NCBI GenBank assembly: GCA_033809515.1
Contig: JAPXLN010000032.1
Location: 1 to 10,574, forward strand
From: JAPXLN01 sp033809515
GTDB taxonomy: Bacteria > Bacillota > Sulfobacillia > Fermentithermobacillales > Fermentithermobacillaceae
DNA: 10,574 nucleotides
Direction: 5' to 3'
The notes under the pieces are model-generated. The model was not told the origin of the DNA. It saw only the letters and a list, made by a program, of their open reading frames with translations, and made no database searches. The position numbers and the translations under genes are program-made. Positions 1 to 5,325 of this stretch are shown piece by piece; the stretch's first letter is position 1; each line of letters opens with the position of its first letter.

Positions 1-11
1 GGAAACCTTTC

Positions 12-39
12 AAAGCCTCGCAAATACGCGGGGCTTTTT
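12..39 (+). terminator. Rho-independent terminator of a gene off the left edge
   Basis: A 10-bp stem (12-21 with 28-37, one G-U wobble at 18/31) closes a 6-nt loop and is followed by a short T run ending at 39. Read on the plus strand it is a standard intrinsic terminator. On the minus strand the wobble becomes an A-C mismatch and no T tract follows, so it fits a rightward gene ending just left of the window, convergent with the minus-strand operon. It could weakly serve both directions. Confidence 0.7.
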
Positions 40-104
40 GCATGTGCGCCCAAGGGAAACGTTTCGCCTCCAAGGAGTAACACAGCCTGACACGTATGGG
101 GATA

Positions 105-125
105 TGTGGAAAAGCTTGTGGATAA
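105..125 (-). other. Two tandem DnaA-box-like sequences
   Basis: Read on the minus strand, 117-125 is TTATCCACA, an exact match to the DnaA box consensus, and 105-113 is TTTTCCACA, one mismatch from it. They have the same orientation and lie 12 nt apart start to start. Such pairs occur at replication origins and DnaA-regulated promoters. Here they lie between a plus-strand terminator and the 3' end of the transglutaminase-like gene. Two boxes without an AT-rich unwinding region or a dnaA/dnaN gene do not establish an origin. Confidence 0.4.
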
Positions 126-133
126 ATGGTCTA

Positions 134-145
134 TTATGGCCATAA
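134..145. repeat. 12-bp perfect palindrome
   Basis: TTATGGCCATAA is its own reverse complement. It lies 9 nt beyond the exact DnaA-box match and 9 nt before the stop codon of the transglutaminase-like gene. It could be a protein-binding site or chance; nothing else in the sequence assigns it a role. Confidence 0.3.
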
Positions 146-153
146 GCGGATAC

Positions 154-1077
154 CTAATACTCCAGCTGCTCTGAATAGTTCACGTCATTGCCTGTGAATT
201 CAAGACTCCGGGCAGGATTCTTTGTGTTTGCCCGGTGAGTGGGATCAAGGCGCACCCAGCCCTGGGAGAGAAAAGGCTTGTCCAAATCAGCCTCAACTGG
301 GAGTGAATCCTCGAGGTACACCTCGTTCCAGGCGTGGTAGGCCCCTTTCGGGGCAACGTAGCCGGTCACTAGTTTGGCGGGAATTCCTACAGCTCTCAAC
401 ATGGATGAGAGCAAAGCGGCATAGTCGAGGCAAATACCTTTTCCGGCCTCCAGTATCTCATCACAGTTGGGTTTGTAGCCCGGCTCAACGGTTCTGGCCT
501 TGTCGTAATCGTACTTTATGTTACCGATGACATATTCGTAGATGGCCTGGGCTTTTTCCCGGTCTGTGGTTTTGTGCTGGGTAAGGCTCCTGGCAAGTTC
601 AGCCGCCTTTGAGTCTTCCGAAAACCGGACCATAGGGTTGGAGTGAAGAAATGGGGCCTCTTCGCTGGCAAGTTCAACCTCTAGATCGGCGTTGAGCACC
701 GGTCTGTACGCATTGCCCGTCGTGTTCACTGATACTTTCAGGTTGTACCATCCGCTGCCCATCTGAAGAGAGTAGGTTTGCCACTTTTCGTCTGCCTGAA
801 GATCGTAGATATACCTCATCTTGTCTTTCTGTACTATGAGTTTGAGCTTTTTCGAGGGGTCTGTCCCGTTGTACTTGGCCCGAATAGCTCCCAGGTTCAG
901 GCTCTCAATATCCAGGGTAACTGCATCGTTCTCGATGAGCGTTGCCTGGGCACGGCCACCAAGGCCCTGGCCCGGGGAAGAGGCAGAAGCGTCAGAAGCG
1001 CCGGCTGCTAAAACGTTGCAGGAAAATGCCAGGAGCACTGTGAGTATAAGCAAGGGGAATACATGTCGCTTGCGCAA
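154..1077 (-). CDS. Secreted transglutaminase-like (papain-fold) protein
   Basis: A 307-residue exported protein with a C-terminal transglutaminase-like core. The catalytic triad is visible: Cys216 in GKGICLDYA, His248 in YHAWNEVYLED and Asp278 in WVRLDPT. Residues 6-25 form a hydrophobic signal segment. Cys20 follows a poor lipobox (AFSC), so ordinary signal peptidase cleavage near residues 24-26 is as likely as lipidation. Residues about 44-136 look like a beta-rich domain of the kind that precedes this core in clostridial proteins. Translation starts at TTG (1077-1075), with AAGGGAGG 8 nt upstream and no better start. A c-di-GMP-I riboswitch lies directly before this ribosome site. Members of this fold can cross-link proteins through Gln-Lys bonds or cleave them as cysteine proteases (LapG-type). 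The family is firm; the reaction and substrate are unknown. The adjacent adhesin or pilus is a natural candidate substrate. Confidence 0.9.
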   Translation of the reverse strand: MRKRHVFPLLILTVLLAFSCNVLAAGASDASASSPGQGLGGRAQATLIENDAVTLDIESLNLGAIRAKYNGTDPSKKLKLIVQKDKMRYIYDLQADEKWQTYSLQMGSGWYNLKVSVNTTGNAYRPVLNADLEVELASEEAPFLHSNPMVRFSEDSKAAELARSLTQHKTTDREKAQAIYEYVIGNIKYDYDKARTVEPGYKPNCDEILEAGKGICLDYAALLSSMLRAVGIPAKLVTGYVAPKGAYHAWNEVYLEDSLPVEADLDKPFLSQGWVRLDPTHRANTKNPARSLEFTGNDVNYSEQLEY

Positions 1078-1085
1078 ACAAAATG

Positions 1086-1093
1086 CCTCCCTT
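1086..1093 (-). promoter_or_regulatory. Ribosome binding site for the TTG start
   Basis: AAGGGAGG sits 8 nt before the TTG at 1077 and begins immediately after the last paired base of the riboswitch (1094). It fixes the unusual start codon and places translation initiation within reach of the aptamer. Its GAGGC part (1089-1085) is complementary to two GCCTC copies at 1190-1186 and 1182-1178. Confidence 0.75.
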
Positions 1094-1175
1094 CGGCAAC
1101 TGGCTGCCGTAGTCTTGCGACTTTAGGCCCTTTAGTTTTGCGTCCCGGCCTTTCGACCGGTTTGCCTTTGTCGTG
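1094..1175 (-). ncRNA. Cyclic di-GMP-I (GEMM-I) riboswitch aptamer
   Basis: On the minus strand the spacer matches the known c-di-GMP-I aptamer in order and spacing. It has CACGACAAAGGCAAACC (1175-1159), then a 5-bp hairpin CCGGT/GCCGG capped by CGAAAG with its GAAA tetraloop (1160-1145). GGGACGCAAA follows (1146-1137), then GGGCCTAAA (1130-1122), a GCAA-capped AGTC/GACT hairpin (1122-1111) and a CGGCA/TGCCG hairpin (1109-1094). The Vibrio Vc2 RNA has the same conserved blocks: GGCAAACC, GAAA tetraloop, GGGACGCAAA, GGCCTAAA and CGGTA...TACCG. I recognised this from memory of the family, without a covariance-model search. The basal closing stem is not obvious to me. The aptamer abuts the ribosome site of the transglutaminase-like gene, suggesting translational control; on or off cannot be read from the sequence. 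Confidence 0.9.
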
Positions 1176-1196
1176 TAGAGGCCTTGAGGCCCTCTA
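1176..1196 (-). promoter_or_regulatory. Hairpin before the riboswitch, possible anti-Shine-Dalgarno
   Basis: TAGAGG (1196-1191) pairs with CCTCTA (1181-1176). After one bulged G, CC/GG extends the stem to a TCAA loop. The 5' arm begins with the TAG stop codon of the sortase gene. No T tract follows, so it is a poor terminator. It holds GCCTC sequences complementary to GAGGC in the downstream ribosome site, so it may be part of the riboswitch expression platform. The fold is visible; the switching role is inference. Confidence 0.45.
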
Positions 1197-1889
1197 TTTC
1201 CCTTCTGTGATTAGACGTGCTTGAACGATAAGTCTCTTCTTTACACCCGGCGCAACGTACTCACAAGTAATAATCGTTGTCACGCTTTCCTCTCTATTCT
1301 GCCTCAGTACCCAGATATCCTCTGCCTCCACGACGAATTTCTTGAAAACCGCGTAATCGTAAGGATTTCCACCTACTGTGTAGGTCACTATGTCGCCATC
1401 TTCCAACTTGTCGAGTTCCTCGAATGGTTTGGCCCCTCGTCCGCTTCGGTGGCCTGCTACCGAGCAATTCCCTTTTTCCCCCGGGAGCGCAGTTCCTGGC
1501 ACGTGACCGATGGCAACAGCTAGCTGTGCCGGTTCCGTGCCTTCTACTACGACCATGTTCACACTGATTTTCGAAATCTCCATAGTCCCGATCAATACCT
1601 GCTCTGTGCTTTGAGACTGCTTTTCCGGGGACCCTTGGGATCCGGATGCAGGCGGCGTCTCGCCGGGACCGCTTGTAGGCGATTGCGGGCTCTGCGGTTC
1701 CCCGGTTGTTTGCCCTGTTGGGCCGGTTGCAGGACTGCCTGATTCAGCAGAGACGCTGAACACGCCTCTTTCCAAATCTTCAAACATAGCTCGCTGGACG
1801 TAGGCGGTATATGCCTGGCTGCCTGCTGTGAACAGGATGATCAGTATTCCCGCTGTGAGAAGAGCGTTGGAAAGCAAGTTCCGCTTCAT
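1194..1889 (-). CDS. Class D-like sortase (transpeptidase)
   Basis: A 231-residue membrane-anchored sortase that would cleave an LPXTG-type signal between Thr and Gly and attach the protein to the cell wall. Residues 5-28 form the N-terminal membrane anchor. Residues 45-95 are a low-complexity Ser/Pro/Gly/Gln linker, and the catalytic beta-barrel covers about 98-228. The active site is complete: His147 in SVAGHRSG, Cys209 in TTIITCEY and Arg219 in KKRL. The TxTC-type cysteine box and the IGHVPGTALPGEKGN segment resemble class D (subfamily 4/5) sortases; I cannot exclude class E. The ATG at 1889 has AGGAG 13 nt upstream, a longer spacing than usual. The gene follows an adhesin that carries LPVTG, its obvious substrate, and precedes a riboswitch-controlled transglutaminase-like gene. 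Confidence 0.93.
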   Translation of the reverse strand: MKRNLLSNALLTAGILIILFTAGSQAYTAYVQRAMFEDLERGVFSVSAESGSPATGPTGQTTGEPQSPQSPTSGPGETPPASGSQGSPEKQSQSTEQVLIGTMEISKISVNMVVVEGTEPAQLAVAIGHVPGTALPGEKGNCSVAGHRSGRGAKPFEELDKLEDGDIVTYTVGGNPYDYAVFKKFVVEAEDIWVLRQNREESVTTIITCEYVAPGVKKRLIVQARLITEGK

Positions 1890-1938
1890 GGTTATTGTCA
1901 GACTCCTGTCCGGTAAAGGCGTATGGATGCTGCCCTTT

Positions 1939-1981
1939 GGGAAAGAAGGCCCCCGGGCCTGAAAGCTGACCTCGGGGGCCT
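1939..1981 (-). terminator. Terminator-like hairpin after the adhesin gene
   Basis: On the minus strand AGGCCCCCG (1981-1973) pairs perfectly with CGGGGGCCT (1955-1947) across a 17-nt loop. TTCTTT follows. It starts 15 nt after the adhesin stop codon. The 9-bp GC-rich stem is strong but the T tract is short and interrupted, so partial read-through into the sortase gene is plausible. Confidence 0.65.
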
Positions 1982-1996
1982 GAACCGGTTCATCTG

Positions 1997-4123
1997 CTAG
2001 GACCTGTTCTTCTTACGTCTTGTAGAGAAGCCTGCAACCGCCAACAAGATGCCGGCAGCGTAGAGAGCCGAAGCGTCTATGCTTCCTGTAACGGGAAGTA
2101 TCGGTGGCAAGGGCGGCTCTTCTACCGGGGGCTCTTCTACAGGAGGTTCCTCCACAGGCGGGTCCTCGGGAGGAGTCAACGGGATGTCCTCCTGATACAG
2201 GAATACGTGTTCTCTGTTGCTGTACAGAGTGTAGGTGACTGAGCTCTTCTCGCCTTTCTTGAGCACGTAACCTGGGATGGCCGGCGCCGTGGCAGTCACC
2301 GAGTGACCTTCATCCACCGTGTGGCTGGCGTGGTCTTGGAGCTCTATGTCGGTGCCGTCCAGGATGTACCTGACAGTGAGCGTGTACTGATAGGTAACCG
2401 GAGGCGGTTCCGTCACCCGCGTATATTCGAAAACCCATGTCCCATCCTCGGTTTCGAACGTGTGCGTATAGGTCGAACCTGTGCCTGACCGCAGCCTGTA
2501 CCCGGAGAAGGATTGGGCGTTGACGGTCAGCGTGCTTCCGACAATGCCCTCATAGTCTTTGCTGGGTGTCAGTTCTGTGTCAGTGCCGTACACCACGTGC
2601 TTCACCGTGAGTTTGGAGGTGAGCGCCTGGTAGTAGAAGGTCAGAATGTGGTGCCCGGCCTGCAATCTATGGTTAAAGGACTCACCGGGTTCTTGATCGG
2701 GCACAAGTCCGTAATGGAGTCCGTCTTTGATAAGTTCCGGCGGAAGGCTGACATGCACCACTTGGCCGGCTTGGCCGGGGTAGTCTCCCTGGCCCAGCAG
2801 CAGTTCAGGTTCGGAGCCCTGGACCACGTACTTGACTGTGAGGCCTGCCTCTACCGGTGCGTAGTAGAAAGTCTCGGTGTGACTTTCTACGGTGAAGGTG
2901 TAGACGTAAGGGTTGGTCTGGGTTTCTTCCAGAGCCAACTTGTATACCAGGCCGGTCTCTTCATCGGTCAAGATACCTGGGATGTCGTAGGACTTTGTGG
3001 TCCCCAGTTGCTCTGAGTGGACTTCCTGGCCGAGCAGCAGTTCAGGGGCGGAGCCCTGGACTACGTACCTGACTGTCAGGTCTTCACCGGTGACCGGTGC
3101 GTAGTAGAAGGTCTTAACGCTGTTACCTGCTTCCAGCGTGTGGTCAAAGGATTCAGTGTGTTCCTGACCGGGCACTAAGGCGAAATGGAGTCCTCCCTTG
3201 ATGATTGTGGGCAAGACCTCGACACGCACTACTTGGCCGGCCAGTCCATGGTAGCTGTTTTGGTTCAGCACCTGCTCAGGGTCGGAGTCCTCGACTACGT
3301 ACTTGACGGTGAGGGCTGCCTGTACCGGGGTGTAGTAGAAGATGTGCTCAGCGTCGGTAGTGCCGAAGGTGTGCGTATGGGAGGGTTCAATTGCTATGTA
3401 CCCCGCTAGGTCAGTGGCAGCATATACGGTAACCTTGTCTGCGTACGTCCCGCTAAAGTATTGACGGGCGGCAATCTCCTCGCTTGTGTTCTGGATCATG
3501 TGCTTGACGGTGAGCGTAGTTCCTATTGGTGCGTAGTAGAAGATGAGCTCGGCGTTGTCAGCGCCGAAGGTGTGATCGAAGGATGTAGTCCCGACCGGCG
3601 TGTACCCTTCTATGTTGATGGCGCCTACGGTCAGAGATGTTCCGACGACCTGGACGTGGGTTTCCTCCGGGGCCAGCTCAGCGTTCGTACCTTGCTCCAG
3701 GTGCTTGACGGTAAGCATTGAGGTCTGTTGCTCCGTCTTGTAGTAGAAGGTCACATGGTTAGCCTTCTTGCCTAAGGGAGTGACCAGGCCTGTGTCGGAA
3801 TGGGCACCGTTCGGTGAGTAGTCGTACAGGTTGCCCTCGTTGCCGCCGAACACGAAGACGTACATGACCGGAACTGAGCCGTCGGTTGTCTCCCAGTCTG
3901 CAGTCAGGTTATCGTCTTGGAGAGTGAGGATTACTGTCAGCAGTCCATCAGTGAAGGTTCCGCTTTCCGCGGGCGCCACTTTAAGGCGAGGCATATGTCT
4001 GACCTCTGCGGGGAGGCTGCCTTCATTTTTGTACTGCTGATGGGCCAGAACAGACAGCGTGTTGCCGAACACCAACACCAACGTCAGAAGGACTGCCAGG
4101 ATGGCGTTCAGATTCTTTTTCAT
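1997..4123 (-). CDS. LPXTG-anchored adhesin with seven MucBP-like repeats
   Basis: A 708-residue surface protein. Residues 1-27 are a signal peptide (cleavage likely after SVLA). Residues about 50-130 form an N-terminal beta-rich domain with FVFGGNEGNLYDY, SDTGL and ending HVTFYY; I know this pattern from other Gram-positive surface proteins but have no name for it. Seven repeats follow, each starting LTVK/RY-or-H and mostly ending FYYAPV: about 136-199, 204-266, 271-344, 349-424, 428-501, 505-570 and 582-644. They resemble MucBP/MucBP_2 modules that bind mucins or glycans. A Pro/Glu stalk (650-675) leads to LPVTG (676-680), a membrane segment (685-700) and the basic tail RRKKNRS, a complete cell-wall sorting signal. 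The sortase gene is next downstream and the Tad pilus operon upstream. The ATG at 4123 has GAGGG 7 nt before it, buried in a hairpin. The ligand is unknown. Confidence 0.9.
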   Translation of the reverse strand: MKKNLNAILAVLLTLVLVFGNTLSVLAHQQYKNEGSLPAEVRHMPRLKVAPAESGTFTDGLLTVILTLQDDNLTADWETTDGSVPVMYVFVFGGNEGNLYDYSPNGAHSDTGLVTPLGKKANHVTFYYKTEQQTSMLTVKHLEQGTNAELAPEETHVQVVGTSLTVGAINIEGYTPVGTTSFDHTFGADNAELIFYYAPIGTTLTVKHMIQNTSEEIAARQYFSGTYADKVTVYAATDLAGYIAIEPSHTHTFGTTDAEHIFYYTPVQAALTVKYVVEDSDPEQVLNQNSYHGLAGQVVRVEVLPTIIKGGLHFALVPGQEHTESFDHTLEAGNSVKTFYYAPVTGEDLTVRYVVQGSAPELLLGQEVHSEQLGTTKSYDIPGILTDEETGLVYKLALEETQTNPYVYTFTVESHTETFYYAPVEAGLTVKYVVQGSEPELLLGQGDYPGQAGQVVHVSLPPELIKDGLHYGLVPDQEPGESFNHRLQAGHHILTFYYQALTSKLTVKHVVYGTDTELTPSKDYEGIVGSTLTVNAQSFSGYRLRSGTGSTYTHTFETEDGTWVFEYTRVTEPPPVTYQYTLTVRYILDGTDIELQDHASHTVDEGHSVTATAPAIPGYVLKKGEKSSVTYTLYSNREHVFLYQEDIPLTPPEDPPVEEPPVEEPPVEEPPLPPILPVTGSIDASALYAAGILLAVAGFSTRRKKNRS
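2084..2098 (-). other. LPVTG sortase recognition motif
   Basis: Codons 676-680 of the adhesin read LPVTG. They are followed by a hydrophobic stretch and a positively charged tail, the three-part cell-wall sorting signal. Cleavage would fall between Thr679 and Gly680. Confidence 0.93.
2111..2161 (-). repeat. Tandem PPVEE codon repeats in the adhesin stalk
   Basis: Codons 655-671 encode three 5-residue PPVEE units plus a terminal PP. This Pro/Glu linker lies just before the LPVTG motif and would span the peptidoglycan, holding the adhesive repeats away from the wall. The 15-bp units differ at third positions, so the copies are not recent identical duplicates. Proline-rich stalks in this position are also where some adhesins are cleaved by releasing proteases. 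Confidence 0.85.
2189..3718 (-). repeat. Seven-copy MucBP-like repeat region of the adhesin
   Basis: Codons 136-645 hold seven degenerate modules of about 63-76 codons. Copies 3, 4 and 5 are the longest. Copies 4 and 5 share YVVQGS[AE]PELLLGQ, and copies 3 and 5 share GLH[FY]xLVPxQExxESFxH. Copies 1, 2, 6 and 7 are shorter and more diverged. The pattern suggests duplication within the central block. Confidence 0.75.
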
Positions 4124-4144
4124 GGGTTAACCCTCTTTCGAGGG
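4124..4144 (-). promoter_or_regulatory. Adhesin ribosome site inside a GNRA hairpin
   Basis: On the minus strand CCCTC (4144-4140), GAAA (4139-4136) and GAGGG (4135-4131) form a 5-bp GNRA-capped hairpin. Its 3' arm is the only plausible Shine-Dalgarno sequence of the adhesin gene, 7 nt before the ATG. GGGTTAACCC (4133-4124), a perfect palindrome, joins it to the start codon. As drawn, the hairpin hides the ribosome site. Confidence 0.5.
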
Positions 4145-4162
4145 GCCGGTTGCACCACCGAC

Positions 4163-4201
4163 TCAGCGTGCTATAGGTGCCCATATGTAGGCACGCTTCA
4201 T
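4163..4201 (-). other. Possible 12-codon leader ORF with hairpin
   Basis: ATG at 4201-4199, preceded by GGGGAG three nt upstream, encodes MKRAYIWAPIAR and stops at TGA (4165-4163), 39 nt before the adhesin start. The same stretch folds as GCGTGC (4196-4191) with GCACGC (4171-4166), extended by two pairs past a bulge. A competing hairpin uses GTGCC (4194-4190) with GGCAC (4181-4177), so the two are mutually exclusive. It could be a leader peptide with attenuation, only structured RNA, or chance. Confidence 0.22.
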
Positions 4202-4383
4202 GGTCTCCCCAGAATGGTCCTTGTTGAAACAGAGAATTCCTACAACCGACACGAAACCCCTGTTGTTCAGCACCTCCTTCCCCCCTACGGTCGGGGGTTG
4301 GTCTATGAGGTACGCCTGTGTGGCTTATCCGGCGTCAGGTGTCTTCCTTTCTCATCCTGACTTATTCCAGATTTCCCTCCGAC
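4202..4383 (-). promoter_or_regulatory. Structured spacer between tadC and the adhesin gene
   Basis: No convincing gene lies here. On the minus strand ACGCC (4335-4331) can pair with GGCGT (4316-4312). CCCCC (4297-4293) pairs with GGGGG (4285-4281) around a 7-nt loop, followed by AAGGAGG (4279-4273), a strong ribosome-site sequence with no start codon at the right distance. The second hairpin has no T tract, so it is not a clear terminator, and the adhesin may be transcribed by read-through from the Tad operon. I saw no confident sigma-A promoter, and none of the c-di-GMP-I conserved blocks. Confidence 0.4.
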
Positions 4384-5325
4384 CTACCTGCCGCCAAGGG
4401 CTCTCATGATGTTCAAAAACGCCGGACCCAACAAGACGATGAAAATCGACGGAAAGATGAAAAACACCAGCGGGATCAGCATCTTGATAGGTGCCTTCAT
4501 TGCCAGCTCTTCAATGTACTGCTGCCTCTTGTCGCGAATCATGTCTGCGTGCAGGCGCAGTACGTTTGCTATGCCGACTCCCAGTTGATCGGTCTGAAGG
4601 ATGGCGTTTACCAGTGACGTAATCTCTGTAAGGTTTACCCGTTCAGACATGCTCTTGAGGGCATCTTTTCTTGGCCTGCCCAGCTGGATTTCCCTAAGGA
4701 CCTTCTGAAACTCTTCACTCACCGGCCCCCGGAACCTCTCCACGACTCTGAGAATGGACATGTCAAAGGACAGGCCGGCTTCGACGCAGACCACCAGAAG
4801 GTCCATAACATCAGGGAGCTTCTGGAGGATCTCGCGCCTGCGCACAGAAGCTAGCGCAGTCAGTCTGAACCAGGGAAGGTAGCCAGCCAGAGCTGCAAGG
4901 GAGAACGCCGTCAGTCCGGCCCTAACCATAGGAAACCCACTGGCTCCCAAAAAGAAACCTGACAGCCCCAGGACGACCAGTCCGACTATCCCCTGGAAGG
5001 CCAGGAAATCACCGGCTTTGATGCTCCTGGGGTTTCCGGCCTGGGACAGCATTTCCTCGGTCCTGGTCATTAGCCGCTCAGGCGTGACTTGGCTTATGGC
5101 TGATACAAGGCTCCTGGTTACCGGGCGGAGAGTCCTCTCCAGGAACGGAAGCTGAAGGATGTCATCTTCGTCGGTACGCTGGGAGCTGATTCGCAGAGAT
5201 GTAAGCCGTTCTACTATATCCAGGCGCTTCCTGTTGAACACCTGGTACAGAGACAAAATCAGCCCTATGGCCCATGCGAAAGACAAAAGAGAGACCAGGT
5301 AGATGATCCATGTGTCATTAGACAT
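4384..5325 (-). CDS. tadC: Tad pilus platform protein TadC
   Basis: A 313-residue polytopic membrane protein of the type II secretion F (GspF/T2SSF) family, one of two inner-membrane platform proteins on which the TadA ATPase acts to assemble Flp pili. Hydrophobic segments lie at about 7-27, 108-130, 135-152 and 281-307. The T2SSF domain runs about 170-300 and starts with LPDVMDLLVVCVEAGLSFD, the characteristic opening of this domain. QTDQLGVGIANVL and KAPIKMLIPLVFFIFPSIF are also typical of TadC. The ATG at 5325 overlaps the end of tadB by 8 nt, so translation is probably coupled; GGTGAG lies 5 nt before it. The TadC name rests on position after TadB and on the C-terminal motif. Confidence 0.9.
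   Translation of the reverse strand: MSNDTWIIYLVSLLSFAWAIGLILSLYQVFNRKRLDIVERLTSLRISSQRTDEDDILQLPFLERTLRPVTRSLVSAISQVTPERLMTRTEEMLSQAGNPRSIKAGDFLAFQGIVGLVVLGLSGFFLGASGFPMVRAGLTAFSLAALAGYLPWFRLTALASVRRREILQKLPDVMDLLVVCVEAGLSFDMSILRVVERFRGPVSEEFQKVLREIQLGRPRKDALKSMSERVNLTEITSLVNAILQTDQLGVGIANVLRLHADMIRDKRQQYIEELAMKAPIKMLIPLVFFIFPSIFIVLLGPAFLNIMRALGGR

Noticed and set aside
12..37. Terminator of the transglutaminase-like gene on the minus strand
   Set aside because: In that direction the stem gains an A-C mismatch, lacks a T tract and lies about 115 nt past the stop codon. It fits the plus strand better.
1015..1020. Cys20 of the transglutaminase-like protein as a lipoprotein site
   Set aside because: The preceding residues AFS fit the lipobox poorly, so lipidation is mentioned only as a possibility.
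1890..1996. A second riboswitch before the sortase gene
   Set aside because: None of the c-di-GMP-I or c-di-GMP-II conserved blocks is present; the main structure is the terminator-like hairpin.
2513..3016. A 167-codon plus-strand frame, with others at 3185-3409 and 3461-3721
   Set aside because: They mirror the repeats of the adhesin gene on the opposite strand. Their repetitive sequences are explained by that gene and they lack ribosome sites.
2189..3718. Repeated DNA that might suggest a CRISPR array
   Set aside because: The repeats are about 190-230 bp, degenerate and in frame inside a protein with periodic LTVK...FYY modules.
4163..4273. A 36-codon minus-strand frame starting at GTG before the adhesin gene
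   Set aside because: Its GTG overlaps the AAGGAGG sequence that would have to be its ribosome site, and the peptide has no recognisable signal, prepilin motif or domain. It is not a Flp pilin.
3917..4360. A 147-codon plus-strand frame crossing the adhesin start and its leader
   Set aside because: It is antisense to the adhesin signal peptide, which is clearly coding. Its product has no recognisable domain.
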